Positions 34,597 through 44,356 are shown, counted from the stretch's first letter. The stretch: DNA of 64,000 nt from Halomarinibacterium sedimenti (GCF_019312585.1 NZ_JAHWDP010000001.1:868001-932000), one strand, 5' to 3'. Notes: generated from the letters alone by a model not told the origin. Program-made: numbers and translations.

Positions 34597-35520
34597 TTGT
34601 AAGTAAACTTCTATATTTAATTTGATAGGATTCTGGTTTTCAAAGAAAATTAAATGGTCTCCAAATTTGGTTTGTATTAAGTAATTTTTCCCTTTAAAAT
34701 AGTTTTTCTGAATAAGTACCTTAAATTCTGTTTCATTTTCTGAAAGTTGTAATTGATTAGGAAGTAAGATAAGTTCTTCATTCGACAAAATTCCAGAAGG
34801 AACTATGGAAACTTCTCCAAAAAAACCAGCTTGATACACATTGTCTAGGGCGTTATAAATATTTTCAGGAGTGTCTAGCTTTTCAATCTTTCCGTCCTTT
34901 AAAAGCAATATTTTATCCGAAAAAGCTAAAGCCTCTTCGGCATCATGGGTTGCTGTAATACAAGCGATATTATTTTCTTTTAAATACCCAAAAAGCTTTC
35001 TACGTAATGTATTTTTTCTGAAAGTATCAATATTACTGAAGGGCTCATCAAGCAATAGTAGTTGAGGTTCCTTTGCAAGCGCTTTTGCAAGCGCTACACG
35101 TTGTTTTTGACCGCCGCTAAGGTTTTTCACCATAGTTTCAGGAAAAGATTCCATTTCAACTACCTCTAATAGCTCATTTACTCTTTTTCTATCACTTTTT
35201 AAATCCAGCCTTGAAAGATGGGTCGCAATATTTTCAGCCACTGAAATAAAAGGCATGACCTTAAATTCTTGAGCGACCAATTTCATAGAATCTTCCCCTG
35301 GGACTAAATTGAAATTGGGGCCTAGAAGCTGTTTATCTTCCCAATATAAGGTGCCTTTTTCTAAATGAAGTAGTCCGTAAATGATGTGTAATAAAGTAGA
35401 TTTTCCGCAACCACTTTCTCCTAAAACTGATAAATGCTCCCCTTTTTCTAACGAAAAGGAAATGTCCGATAGAATTTCTTTATCAGCGTATGAAAAAGAG
35501 TTTATTGCTACTTGAAGCAT
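34582..35520 (-). CDS. ABC transporter ATP-binding protein, orphan
   Basis: 312 residues. Walker A LGESGCGKSTLLHI, signature LSGGQKQRVALAKAL, Walker B LLLLDEPFSNID and switch His in ATHDAEEAL, then a TOBE-like C-terminal region (about 235-312). The FbpC/PotA type (Fe3+, polyamine, sulfate uptake) is the closest fit. No permease or binding protein is adjacent. It overlaps the convergent GreA-like gene by 15 nt. Confidence 0.86.
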   Translation of the reverse strand: MLQVAINSFSYADKEILSDISFSLEKGEHLSVLGESGCGKSTLLHIIYGLLHLEKGTLYWEDKQLLGPNFNLVPGEDSMKLVAQEFKVMPFISVAENIATHLSRLDLKSDRKRVNELLEVVEMESFPETMVKNLSGGQKQRVALAKALAKEPQLLLLDEPFSNIDTFRKNTLRRKLFGYLKENNIACITATHDAEEALAFSDKILLLKDGKIEKLDTPENIYNALDNVYQAGFFGEVSIVPSGILSNEELILLPNQLQLSENETEFKVLIQKNYFKGKNYLIQTKFGDHLIFFENQNPIKLNIEVYLQLRNQ

Positions 35521-35536
35521 ACTGTTTTATAAAATG

Positions 35537-35585
35537 AAAAAGGTTGTCAACTACGTTTCAAATTTGCTTAACGCGACAACCTTTT
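35537..35585 (-). terminator. Hairpin between the ABC ATPase gene and the prolyl oligopeptidase gene
   Basis: AAAAAGGTTGTC (35537-35548) pairs with GACAACCTTTT (35575-35585); a short CGTT/AACG stem is nested inside. It lies just after the prolyl oligopeptidase stop on the minus strand and likely ends it; the T-tract is interrupted. Confidence 0.6.
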
Positions 35586-35603
35586 GCAATAAAATGATTT
35601 TTA

Positions 35604-37763
35604 TTATTCCTTAATTCCAGTATTTACTTTTTCTGGAAGGACTTCATAACCCATATTATAAAGCGTAAAACCAAAAATATCTGCGTACTGCTCAATAGTT
35701 TTATGAATTGGTGTTCCAGCACCATGTCCTGCATCCGTTTCAATTCTAATTAATACCGGATTATTACCTGCTTGATTTTCTTGCAATGTTGCAGCAAACT
35801 TAAAACTATGTGCTGGCACAACCCTATCATCGTGATCTCCAGTAGTCACTAATGTGGCAGGGTATTCGACCCCTTTTTCTACATTGTGAACAGGGGAATA
35901 TCCCAATAAATAATCAAACATTTCTTTACTGTCTTCGGCAGTTCCATAATCATACGCCCATCCCGCACCTGCAGTAAAAGTATGGTACCTTAACATGTCC
36001 AATACGCCAACAGCTGGTAAAGCTACCTTCATTAAATCTGGGCGCTGGGTCATGACAGCACCCACGAGCAATCCTCCATTAGACCCCCCACGAAGAGCTA
36101 AATAGTCTTTGGAAGTGTATTTGTTTTCAATTAAATATTCGGCAGCCGCTATAAAATCATCAAAAACATTTTGCTTTTGCATTTTTGTGCCTGCTTTATG
36201 CCATTCTTTTCCATATTCACCTCCACCACGAATATTTGGAACAGCGTAAATACCGCCTCGTTCCATCCAGACAGCATTTGGGATGCTAAAAGCGGGAGTA
36301 ATACTAATATTAAAGCCGCCATAGCCATAAAGAATGGTTGGGTTTTTACCATCGAGTTTTATACCTTTTTTATGGGTGATAATCATAGGGACTTTGGTAC
36401 CATCTTTTGAGGTAAAAAAGACTTGATTGCTTTCATAGTTTTCTGAATTGAAATCGATTTTTGGTTTTCGGTATAATTCAGATTTCCCAGTTTCCATATT
36501 GTATTTGTAGATACTTCCAGGGGTAGTATAATTGGTGAACGAATAGTATAGTTCTGTTTCATCCTTTTTTGCTCCAAATCCTCCTGCACTACCAAGGCCA
36601 GGCAATTCAATTTCTCTTATAAGTTTTCCAGCGAAGTCATACTGAAAGACTTTTGAAATGGCATCTACCATATATTCGGCAAATATGTATTTTCCTCCCG
36701 TTGAGGGGGTAAGTACATTTTTAGTTTCAGGAATTACGTCTACCCAATTTTCTGGTGTTGGATTTGAAACATCCACTTTTACAATTTTTTTATTAGGAGC
36801 ATTGAGGTTGGTGTTTAGGAACAAGGTTGAACCTTGATTATCCATAACGTAGGTGTCACTATCGGTATGATCCAAAATAGTTATAAACGAACTGTTGGGT
36901 TTTTCTAAATCTTTTATAAATAGTTTATTTCCAGAAGTAGAAACACTTGCTGTAACAACAAGATATTTATCATCTTCGGTAACAAAACCACCTACATAGC
37001 GATGTTTTTCTTCAGGGGTCCCTCCAAATATGAGCTTATCACTTTTTTGAGGTGTTCCTAATTTATGGTAGTAAAGTTTATGTTGATCTGTTTTTGCTGA
37101 AAGCTCACTTCCTTTAGGCTTTTCATAACTTGAATAATAAAATCCTTCATTTCCTTTCCAGGAAAGACTGCTAAACTTAATATCGACTAGGGTATCTTCA
37201 ACAATTTCTTTCGTTTCGGCATCCATGACTAATACTTTTCTCCAATCACTTCCACCTTCCGAAATACTGTAAGCGGCAATTTTTCCGTTTCGTGAAAAGC
37301 TTAGGTTGCCTAGAGAAATAGTACCATCTTCTTTAAATTTATTTGGATCTAAAAATACTTGAGCGGTGCTTGGATCTTCGTTGGTTTTATAACGATAAAC
37401 TACGTATTGGTTTTGTAACCCGTCATTTTTAAAAAAGTATGTGTAATCCCCTTCTTTAAAAGGAGCTGTTACTTTTTCATAATTCCAAAGGCTAGAAAGG
37501 CGTTCTTTTAATTCATTTCTAAATGGAATAGTATCCAAATAACCAAAGGTTACCTTATTTTGAGCTTTTACCCAAGCTTCTGTTTGCGAGCTCATATCGT
37601 CCTCCAACCATCTAAAGGGGTCTGAAACTTGGGTATCAAAATAAACGTCGACCGAATCTACTTTATCTGTAACAGGGTAAGACACAACAATAGGTTTTTT
37701 TTCAATTTCGTTTTGGCAGCTTATAAGTAAAATAGCTGCAAATAAAGACACAAAGTATTTCAT
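35604..37763 (-). CDS. Prolyl oligopeptidase (S9A), lipoprotein
   Basis: 719 residues; lipobox LLISC. N-terminal seven-bladed beta-propeller (about 50-440) and C-terminal alpha/beta hydrolase. Catalytic Ser in RGGSNGGLL (about 561), Asp in DHDDRVVP (about 641) and His in DAGHGAG (about 678). Cleaves proline-containing peptides in the periplasm or at the surface. An 8-bp inverted repeat lies directly upstream of its ATG. Confidence 0.94.
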   Translation of the reverse strand: MKYFVSLFAAILLISCQNEIEKKPIVVSYPVTDKVDSVDVYFDTQVSDPFRWLEDDMSSQTEAWVKAQNKVTFGYLDTIPFRNELKERLSSLWNYEKVTAPFKEGDYTYFFKNDGLQNQYVVYRYKTNEDPSTAQVFLDPNKFKEDGTISLGNLSFSRNGKIAAYSISEGGSDWRKVLVMDAETKEIVEDTLVDIKFSSLSWKGNEGFYYSSYEKPKGSELSAKTDQHKLYYHKLGTPQKSDKLIFGGTPEEKHRYVGGFVTEDDKYLVVTASVSTSGNKLFIKDLEKPNSSFITILDHTDSDTYVMDNQGSTLFLNTNLNAPNKKIVKVDVSNPTPENWVDVIPETKNVLTPSTGGKYIFAEYMVDAISKVFQYDFAGKLIREIELPGLGSAGGFGAKKDETELYYSFTNYTTPGSIYKYNMETGKSELYRKPKIDFNSENYESNQVFFTSKDGTKVPMIITHKKGIKLDGKNPTILYGYGGFNISITPAFSIPNAVWMERGGIYAVPNIRGGGEYGKEWHKAGTKMQKQNVFDDFIAAAEYLIENKYTSKDYLALRGGSNGGLLVGAVMTQRPDLMKVALPAVGVLDMLRYHTFTAGAGWAYDYGTAEDSKEMFDYLLGYSPVHNVEKGVEYPATLVTTGDHDDRVVPAHSFKFAATLQENQAGNNPVLIRIETDAGHGAGTPIHKTIEQYADIFGFTLYNMGYEVLPEKVNTGIKE

Positions 37764-37787
37764 TTACAAGATTTTTAACCTTGTAAA
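37763..37787 (-). repeat. Inverted repeat at the start of the prolyl oligopeptidase gene
   Basis: TTTACAAG (37763-37770) and CTTGTAAA (37780-37787), 9-nt spacer. On the minus strand the second arm ends at the first base of the ATG, so it could be an operator or hide the start. Confidence 0.4.
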
Positions 37788-37835
37788 AATACTAAATAAA
37801 AGGTGTTAAAGTGTTAAAATGATAGTCTTAACCAT

Positions 37836-38213
37836 CTATTGAAAAAGTGGTCTATAGGATTTCCAGTATTTATAAATTAAAATCGCATTGATAGAGACAA
37901 TAATAATGGCTGGCAAAACGCGAGGGATGTCTAAAAAAAGATGAAACAAAAGTACGTTTAAGGAAATAGGTACTAATACAAGCAACGCAAAAGGAACCCA
38001 TTTTTTGAATAACAATAACAGCCCAATGAAAATCTCTAAAACTCCAATAAGCGGCAACACATAACCTGATGCAGAAAGTGAACTCATAAAGTTAGCTCCT
38101 TCGGGAAGCTGTGGAAGTGGCATAAAACTAAAATCGATAAACTTATTTAATCCAAAAATAATAAGGATAAGTGCTAAAACAACGCGAAGAATTTTGGTAA
38201 ATGTTGAGTTCAT
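37836..38213 (-). CDS. DoxX family membrane protein
   Basis: 125 residues, four membrane segments, e.g. ILRVVLALILIIFGLNKFID and LPLIGVLEIFIGLLLLF. The end LLFHLFLDIPRVLPAI...YKYWKSYRPLF is typical of Bacteroidota DoxX proteins. Function in this group is unclear. ATG 38213 is chosen as it starts right before the first hydrophobic helix; the longer frame adds an unlikely segment that contains the terminator of the upstream operon. Confidence 0.88.
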   Translation of the reverse strand: MNSTFTKILRVVLALILIIFGLNKFIDFSFMPLPQLPEGANFMSSLSASGYVLPLIGVLEIFIGLLLLFKKWVPFALLVLVPISLNVLLFHLFLDIPRVLPAIIIVSINAILIYKYWKSYRPLFQ

Positions 38214-38244
38214 AGGTGATGGTTTTGAGTTACTTAAATATAAT

Positions 38245-38282
38245 GAAAAAAGAAACACCACCACTTTTTTTAGTGACGGTGC
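38245..38282 (-). terminator. Terminator after the cytochrome/VCBS operon
   Basis: On the minus strand CACCGTCACT pairs with AGTGGTGGTG (two G-T pairs), followed by TTTCTTTTTT. It separates the VCBS gene from DoxX. Confidence 0.7.
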
Positions 38283-38306
38283 TTAATTTTTTATAAAACT
38301 TAAAGC

Positions 38307-39905
38307 CTATTTTTTTATGAAGCGTTGGGTTTTAACTAATTTATTGTCGAAAACTCTTAAAATGTAATTTCCTTCAGCTAAGTAAGAAACATCTATAGAA
38401 TCTGAATTTAACCTTGCATTCATCACTCTTTTCCCGTTCATATCAAAAATAGTGTAAATAGGATCATTAAACTCGGTAGTTTGACGAAGATTTAAAATTC
38501 CTTCAGTAGGGTTAGGGAAGGAAATTAAATTGTTTACCAGATTTTCATCAATACCAGCAATAATGGTAGAACCTTCTTCTACAGAAATTACTTGATCCAC
38601 TGCAACATCTTCTAAAACATCAATAATTCCAGAAGTCCAATAAATGGTAATGGTGGTAATTTCGGTATCTGACCCTAGTCCAAAATGAGTATTTAAGGTA
38701 CTCATATATCTAAAACCTTCACCACTTCGAACATCTCTAATTTGTGTTCCTGAAGCGCTTTCGATTTCTACGCGAGCGCCTAAACCGTTAATATTGCTTT
38801 CAACTCCAATTGTATTAATAGTTAACCAGTGATTAGAGTTTCCATTGTTCATATAAATGGTGGATCCAGTAAAACTGTCGATAAACCCGTCGTTATTTAG
38901 GTCTGCAAAAGATCCATTATTATCCGGTAAAAGGTCACTTACTAAGGCAAAAGTAAGGTCGCCGTTTCCAATTAGGATATTACCATTAGATGCGATATCT
39001 GGATATCCATCATTATTGAAATCGTAAGTTGCGTTTTCAATTCCAGTATCGGTCATTCCTTCCACACCCGAACCAGCAGTTACGTCTGTAAAAGTACCAT
39101 CACCGTTGTTTCTCATTAACTTGTGGTCTCCAGTACTAGCTCCCACAAAAACATCCATATCACCATCATTGTCATAATCTGCCCATGCAGATGACCAAGT
39201 TTGCATAGGATCTGCAAGACCAAGGTCTAATGCATTTTCTGTAAAAGTACCGTCTCCATTATTAGTATGCATTTGATTTGTTCTTCTTTCTTCACTACCA
39301 CCACATTTTGCAATAAACATATCAACATCACGATCATTATCATAATCAATCCAAACGCTTCCATAGTTTCCACCAGAAGGGAAATCACCTAAACCACCTT
39401 GATTAAAAGAAAAGTTACCCAACCCATCGTTTATATAGTAAACGTTAGGTTCTACATCGTGACAAACGAAAGCATCCATGTGACCATCGTTATTAATATC
39501 CACAAAGTTTGATCGTTGAGAAAATACATATTCTGGACCAGATACTTCAGTAAATCCAGTTCCGTCTGAATTTGCTCTCATAAAAGTCACACCACTTCCA
39601 CCTCCGTAAAGTAAATCGGTATATCCATTTCTATCATAATCTGCAGCTGCTAAGCTCCAAGAAGGACCAAAATCTGCTGGGGAAGTTGTAATATTTACCT
39701 CATTAAATGAACCATCGGGTTGTTGATAAAATATTTGAACATTGGTATTGGTTACAGATACAATATCATCCAAGAAATCTCCATTCATGTCTACGGCGGC
39801 TCTATCTGAACCCGTTGTGCCTATGCCTTGACTAGTCCAGCCAAGTTGGGCACTTGCCGTAAAAAAGCAGGCCAAAAATAAAATTGGTAAAAGTATTTTT
39901 TTCAT
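38307..39905 (-). CDS. VCBS/FG-GAP repeat protein with ASPIC/UnbV domain and T9SS type A sorting tail
   Basis: 532 residues: signal peptide (KKILLPILFLACFFTASAQ), FG-GAP/VCBS beta-propeller repeats (DYDNDGDMDVF, DFNNDGYPDI, DLNNDGFIDSF; Ca-binding DxDxDG loops), an ASPIC/UnbV domain (GLGARVEIESASG, IRDVRSGEGF, HFGLGSD) and a type A T9SS tail (FPNPTEGILNL ... VKTQRFIKK). Thus secreted and surface-attached or released. Start at ATG 39905 fits the signal peptide. It starts 22 nt after the diheme cytochrome stop; the two form an operon. Function unknown. Confidence 0.9.
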   Translation of the reverse strand: MKKILLPILFLACFFTASAQLGWTSQGIGTTGSDRAAVDMNGDFLDDIVSVTNTNVQIFYQQPDGSFNEVNITTSPADFGPSWSLAAADYDRNGYTDLLYGGGSGVTFMRANSDGTGFTEVSGPEYVFSQRSNFVDINNDGHMDAFVCHDVEPNVYYINDGLGNFSFNQGGLGDFPSGGNYGSVWIDYDNDRDVDMFIAKCGGSEERRTNQMHTNNGDGTFTENALDLGLADPMQTWSSAWADYDNDGDMDVFVGASTGDHKLMRNNGDGTFTDVTAGSGVEGMTDTGIENATYDFNNDGYPDIASNGNILIGNGDLTFALVSDLLPDNNGSFADLNNDGFIDSFTGSTIYMNNGNSNHWLTINTIGVESNINGLGARVEIESASGTQIRDVRSGEGFRYMSTLNTHFGLGSDTEITTITIYWTSGIIDVLEDVAVDQVISVEEGSTIIAGIDENLVNNLISFPNPTEGILNLRQTTEFNDPIYTIFDMNGKRVMNARLNSDSIDVSYLAEGNYILRVFDNKLVKTQRFIKK

Positions 39906-39927
39906 AATAAAAAGTGTTTTTAATTGG

Positions 39928-41313
39928 TTAATCACAAGTTTCGGTTAATGAATTTATCCATTCTTCAATAAGGGCAATAGCCTCTTCATGTTGAATGGTT
40001 CGCCCTAATAAAGGCATTCTATATTCTTCGTTATTAGTAATAAATCTAAAAAATAAAATCGAGTTATCGGCATCTCCAGGCATTATAATCTTTGAATCCT
40101 CGTACCCTGGGATAGGAGTATCTGGGTCAATACATATTCCTAAATTAGCTGGATCCTCTGTTTCATTGAATGCGAACCGTAAAGGTCTGTAATCGCAATG
40201 TCCACTTTCACTATGACAATTGGCACAATTAACATCAAAATAGGAACGAACTCTCATTTCAATAGATTCTGAAGCATCTGTCCAATCGACTACAGTTGTA
40301 ATATTGGACGGAACACTTTCTAAATACCCCATTGAAATCCATTTCTCTAATTGATTAGCCGTGCCATCTGCATAAATATAATTACTGTTTAAACTTTGTG
40401 GCTTAGGTCCAATAGGGGTACTTGATTTGTAAAATTTATGACAAGTAAAACATTGGCTTTCTGAAGGGATACGATAATTTACGAACTTAGTTTCTCCGTT
40501 TTCAACCCATTCTATTTCTTTAAATCCACCATTTCCACTGGTGTCCAAAATGGCTTCGGTTTGATCCTCATTCCATATATAGTCGGCAAAAATCCAGCCT
40601 TCAGCCTTTTTTATAAGCAGTCGTGTTTCAATAATTTGTGTTGAATTATTGGGTAAAACATTTTCATAATAAAATGTTTTTATAAGAATACTCCCTGTGG
40701 GAAAATTCAAAACACTAGCATCTGATTCATATTGTGCTTTTACTCCATAAGGCATCCAGACAAACCTTTTTTTGTGAGCATAATCTGTAAAAAGGGGTGA
40801 AATAAGATCATAGGGTAACACTCCATAAACTGGTTCCTGATTTGCTAAGTCACCATCAAAAAAGTTATATTCTGAAAGCGTGTTGTACGGCGCCGAATTT
40901 ATATCAAAATTTACTGGAGAGATTGGTAAAACATCTATAAATACAACTCCCGTAGCGCAACTCTGTCCGGAGGCATCGCAAACGGTATATTCAAAACTAT
41001 CTTCGCCAGTTGTTTCACCATTTGGGGTGTAAATGATGAAATCATCGTCAACTTTAGTTGGGGTTCCATTGGTATTTAATACAACAGTACCTCTAAAAGG
41101 ATTTGTTAAGATAATTTCTCCTTCCTGAGGAATATTATCATCATTATTCAAAATATAAATCTCTAATGATGCGTTCTGAAAAACCTCAGCAATATCTGCA
41201 TTAGCTACTATGTCTAGAGGGACATATCCACCAGAGTCATCATCAGATTTACAGGCATTTAAAATAACTACAGACAATAGCAGAATACTTAATCGAGAAA
41301 AAGCGTTCCTCAT
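39928..41313 (-). CDS. Diheme c-type cytochrome lipoprotein with Ig-like N-domain (SO2930-like)
   Basis: 461 residues. Lipobox ILNAC, then KSDDDSGG, a surface-export type tail. Residues about 35-125 form a tandem-95/cadherin-like domain (ILNNDDNIPQEGEI, GEDSFEYTVCDASG). The remainder carries two CxxCH heme sites, CFTCH (about 290) and CANCH (about 370), in a layout like the SO2930 family of diheme cytochromes. ATG 41313 is used, as it gives a proper lipoprotein signal. First gene of an operon with the VCBS protein. Likely electron transfer at the outer surface; partner unknown. Confidence 0.87.
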   Translation of the reverse strand: MRNAFSRLSILLLSVVILNACKSDDDSGGYVPLDIVANADIAEVFQNASLEIYILNNDDNIPQEGEIILTNPFRGTVVLNTNGTPTKVDDDFIIYTPNGETTGEDSFEYTVCDASGQSCATGVVFIDVLPISPVNFDINSAPYNTLSEYNFFDGDLANQEPVYGVLPYDLISPLFTDYAHKKRFVWMPYGVKAQYESDASVLNFPTGSILIKTFYYENVLPNNSTQIIETRLLIKKAEGWIFADYIWNEDQTEAILDTSGNGGFKEIEWVENGETKFVNYRIPSESQCFTCHKFYKSSTPIGPKPQSLNSNYIYADGTANQLEKWISMGYLESVPSNITTVVDWTDASESIEMRVRSYFDVNCANCHSESGHCDYRPLRFAFNETEDPANLGICIDPDTPIPGYEDSKIIMPGDADNSILFFRFITNNEEYRMPLLGRTIQHEEAIALIEEWINSLTETCD

Positions 41314-41348
41314 ACAATATTTCTTTAACAATTTTGTTTTTTTTAGAC

Positions 41349-41362
41349 CCTAAAATTTTAGG
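41349..41362. repeat. Perfect 14-nt palindrome upstream of the cytochrome operon
   Basis: CCTAAAATTTTAGG is fully symmetric, with weaker symmetry outside it. It sits 36 nt upstream of the cytochrome ATG and could be an operator. Confidence 0.4.
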
Positions 41363-41423
41363 AGGACCTAAATGTAAGAAAAACTTTTTATTTAAATTGT
41401 TTAAGAGCTTGTTTGTAATGTAT

Positions 41424-41579
41424 TTAACGGAAATGGGCACCGTAAGAATCCCAATGTAAATAGATAAAGCATCCATTCACTAAAGCGACAATCAAAGCGG
41501 GCACAATGTTGGGAAGGTTAACAAAAGGATGAAAAGCCACCGAACTTATTGATTCCGAAGCTAAAAGTATGGGTCCAAA
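41424..41579 (-). pseudogene. C-terminal remnant of a DoxX family gene
   Basis: The minus-strand frame reads 51 codons to a stop and has no start codon; upstream it runs into a stop at 41580-41582. Its product includes VAFHPFVNLPNIVPALIV and then NGCFIYLHWDSYGAHF, which lines up with the end of the intact DoxX protein (LLFHLFLDIPRVLPAIII, NAILIYKYWKSYRPLF). Only the last third of the gene is left, 40 nt behind the asd stop. The rest of the 41314-41619 stretch holds only the palindrome. Confidence 0.6.
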
Positions 41580-41619
41580 TTATATAGAAAAAAGCTAAAT
41601 AATGTACAAATGAAAATTC

Positions 41620-42609
41620 TTAAACCAACTTGTTTTTAACAAGGTATTCTGCAATTTGAATTGCATTTGTGGCAGCACCTTTTCTAAGATTATCACTCAC
41701 AATCCACATATTTAAAGTCTTGGGTTGTGTTTCATCTCTTCTGATGCGACCTACAAAGACTTCATCTTTCTGATTGGCGTACATGGGCATAGGATACGTC
41801 TTAGTGTCTGGGTTATCCTGTACAATAATTCCCGGAGTATTGTGTAGTATTTGACGAACTTCTGAAAGATCAAAATCTTGATGAAACTCGACATTTACAG
41901 ATTCACTGTGACCGCCAGCAGTAGGAATTCTAACAGCAGTAGCACTTACGGAAAAAGTTCGATCGTCCAATATTTTTTGGGGTTCTCTAGCTAATTTCAT
42001 TTCTTCTTTGGTATAACCATTGGCTTCAAAAACATCACATTGCGGGATAGCGTTTTTATGAATGGGATAAGGGTATGCCATTTCACCTTTTACTCCTGCG
42101 ATTTCATTTTCCAACTGCTGCACTGCCTTTACTCCCGTTCCTGAAACAGATTGGTAGGTTGAAACAATGACTCTTCGCATTTTGTATTTTTTATGAAGCG
42201 GAGCCAATGCCATAACCAATTGTATGGTTGAGCAATTAGGATTCGCAATAATTTTGTCTTCTTTGGTTAACGCAAATGAATTAATTTCTGGAACAATTAG
42301 TTTTTTTGTAGCATCCATTCGCCAAGCAGAAGAGTTGTCAATCACCGTTGTGCCAACTTCAGCAAATTTTGGCGCCCATTCAAGTGAAGTGGAGCCACCT
42401 GCTGAAAAAATGGCTATGGCTGGTTTTTTGGCAATGGCTTCATCCATTGACACTATGGTATAATGTTCTCCCTTAAATGAAATGGTTTTACCAATCGATT
42501 TTTCTGAAGCAACAGGGATTAATTCGGTTACAGGAAAGTTTCTTTCTGCTAAAAGTTGAAGCATTACTTCGCCTACCATTCCGGTGGCACCTACTACAGC
42601 TATTTTCAT
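41620..42609 (-). CDS. asd: Aspartate-semialdehyde dehydrogenase
   Basis: Reduces aspartyl phosphate to the semialdehyde, for lysine, DAP, methionine and threonine synthesis. 329 residues; NADP motif VGATGMVGEVMLQLL, catalytic Cys in NPNCSTIQL (about 127), and GGHSESVNVEFHQ with the catalytic His. A TATTTTTG box lies about 18 nt upstream of the ATG. Confidence 0.95.
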   Translation of the reverse strand: MKIAVVGATGMVGEVMLQLLAERNFPVTELIPVASEKSIGKTISFKGEHYTIVSMDEAIAKKPAIAIFSAGGSTSLEWAPKFAEVGTTVIDNSSAWRMDATKKLIVPEINSFALTKEDKIIANPNCSTIQLVMALAPLHKKYKMRRVIVSTYQSVSGTGVKAVQQLENEIAGVKGEMAYPYPIHKNAIPQCDVFEANGYTKEEMKLAREPQKILDDRTFSVSATAVRIPTAGGHSESVNVEFHQDFDLSEVRQILHNTPGIIVQDNPDTKTYPMPMYANQKDEVFVGRIRRDETQPKTLNMWIVSDNLRKGAATNAIQIAEYLVKNKLV

Positions 42610-42627
42610 ACTAATTTAATTAGGGGT

Positions 42628-42635
42628 CAAAAATA
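42628..42635 (-). promoter_or_regulatory. -7 box for asd
   Basis: TATTTTTG on the minus strand fits TAnnTTTG, giving a leader of roughly 13 nt before the asd ATG. Confidence 0.6.
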
Positions 42636-42669
42636 GGGGATAAGAAATAATTAATTCAAAATAAAATGT

Positions 42670-42697
42670 AAAAAAAGACCCCGCCTTTTGGCGGGGT
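42670..42697 (-). terminator. Terminator downstream of mscL
   Basis: ACCCCGCC (42678-42685) pairs with GGCGGGGT (42690-42697) over a 4-nt loop; on the minus strand it runs into CTTTTTTT. The most GC-rich hairpin of the window. Confidence 0.9.
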
Positions 42698-42735
42698 TTA
42701 CTGTTAAATTATGTAATGTAGCGGTTGCTACGCGT

Positions 42736-43143
42736 TTACTTTTTAAGAGCGTCTCTAATTTCTTTTAGTAAATCAATTTCAGACGGTCCTGGGTCAGGAG
42801 CTGGGGCTTCTTCTTTTTTCTTCTTGGTTTTGTTATATGCTTTTACAATAAGGAATAAAACAAATCCTACAATTACAAGGTTAATAACTGCATTAACCCA
42901 TTTACCCCACATCACAGCATTTTCGGGTGTTGTAACATTACCTTCGGCATCTACAACAGCTTCAGACAATACAACTTTTAAAGCAGAAAAGTCCATTCCC
43001 CCTGTAAAATGGCCTACGATAGGCATCATAATATCATTGGTAAATCCAGAAACAACACCTCCAAGTGCAGCCCCTAAAATTACAGCTATGGATAGTTCAA
43101 TGACATTACCCGTCATGATAAAATCCCTAAATTCTTTTAACAT
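42736..43143 (-). CDS. mscL: Large-conductance mechanosensitive channel
   Basis: Releases solutes upon hypo-osmotic shock. 135 residues with MLKEFRDFIMTGNVIELSIA, AVILGAALGGVVSGFTNDI (TM1 gate) and a second membrane helix, then a charged C-terminal helix (LLKEIRDALKK). Monocistronic, with its own terminator. Confidence 0.96.
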   Translation of the reverse strand: MLKEFRDFIMTGNVIELSIAVILGAALGGVVSGFTNDIMMPIVGHFTGGMDFSALKVVLSEAVVDAEGNVTTPENAVMWGKWVNAVINLVIVGFVLFLIVKAYNKTKKKKEEAPAPDPGPSEIDLLKEIRDALKK

Positions 43144-43216
43144 AATTGATTGGTTTTTACTGTTAATAAGGAACTAATTTACATAAAAAACCTTTTTGTT
43201 GTTAAAATAATCCATT

Positions 43217-44356
43217 TCAAGACTTGTGTTTTCGTTTAAAGACACGATTTACTCGTTGGGAGATGGCCGTAATGAGCTCGTAAGAGATTGTTTTTGCAGA
43301 AGTAGCAATAGAATCTGCAGTTGGATTTCCACCAAAAAGGAGCACCTCATCTCCTTCTTTACAATCAATTCCTGTAACGTCGACCATAATCATATCCATA
43401 CAAACATTTCCAACAATTAGGGCTTTTTTCCCATGTATGGTAACCCATCCAGCACCATTTCCATAAATTCTTGATATACCGTCGGCATGACCTAAAGGGA
43501 GTGTGGCTGTTTTTGTGTCTTTACTTGCAGTGAAAGCTCGATTGTACCCTAAACTCTCTCCTTTTGGGACCTCGTGAATTTGAGAAATAATAGTCTTTAA
43601 TTCACCAATAGGCTTAAGGTGTATATCAAATTTTGGATCGTTCCCAAATCCATAAAGTCCAATACCGGTACGAACCATATCAAATTGTGCTTCGGGATAA
43701 TTAAGTATTCCCGAAGTGTTGAGCATGTGTTGTAACGGTTGATATTCTAATTTTTGAATGAATTGATTAGAATAGAAGGTAAATTTTTCAATTTGGGTAA
43801 GGGTAAACTCTTTTTCTGAAAGGTCTTCACTTGCAGCTAAATGCGAGAAAACCGATTTCACTTTTACGCTTTTTGTTTTTGAAAGAATAGCTAAAATTTC
43901 TTCTATATCAAATTCTGAAAACCCTAACCTGTTAAGCCCAGTATTAAATTTTATATGAATGGGATACTCTTTTTGCTGATGTTCTTCAGCAAAAGCAATA
44001 AATTCTTTTAATATTTTAAGTGAATAGATACTAGGCTCTAAACATTTATTCAATATAATGTCAAAATTGCCAGGTAACGAATGCAATACTAGAATGGGTG
44101 TTCTAATTCCATTTTCTCGCAATTTTTCACCTTCATGGGCATAAGCTACAGCAAAATAATCGATACCCAAGGTTACCAACTCTTTTGAAACTTCCACAGA
44201 ATCACTTCCGTACCCAAAAGCTTTTACCACGGCCATCATTTTGGTGGTGGGTTCAATTTTAGATTTTAAAAAATGGTAATTGTGTGCAAGGGCGTTGAGG
44301 TCAATTTCCAAAACGGTTTCTTCGATGTTCGCTTCAGATTTTGACATATTAGGCAT
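43217..44356 (-). CDS. alr: Alanine racemase
   Basis: PLP enzyme that makes D-alanine for peptidoglycan. 379 residues: PLP lysine in [13 protein letters not shown] (about 44), [17 protein letters not shown]-type segment, and [15 protein letters not shown] 44356 overlaps the tdk stop; the ATG at 44347 is an equally good start. Co-transcribed with tdk. Confidence 0.94.
   Translation of the reverse strand: MPNMSKSEANIEETVLEIDLNALAHNYHFLKSKIEPTTKMMAVVKAFGYGSDSVEVSKELVTLGIDYFAVAYAHEGEKLRENGIRTPILVLHSLPGNFDIILNKCLEPSIYSLKILKEFIAFAEEHQQKEYPIHIKFNTGLNRLGFSEFDIEEILAILSKTKSVKVKSVFSHLAASEDLSEKEFTLTQIEKFTFYSNQFIQKLEYQPLQHMLNTSGILNYPEAQFDMVRTGIGLYGFGNDPKFDIHLKPIGELKTIISQIHEVPKGESLGYNRAFTASKDTKTATLPLGHADGISRIYGNGAGWVTIHGKKALIVGNVCMDMIMVDVTGIDCKEGDEVLLFGGNPTADSIATSAKTISYELITAISQRVNRVFKRKHKS

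Noticed and set aside
36149-36610. Frames opposite or within the prolyl oligopeptidase gene
   Set aside because: Shadows of a well-supported gene.
41249-41476. 75-codon frame across the cytochrome start
   Set aside because: Overlaps the cytochrome lipoprotein signal and the DoxX remnant in another frame; no coding character.
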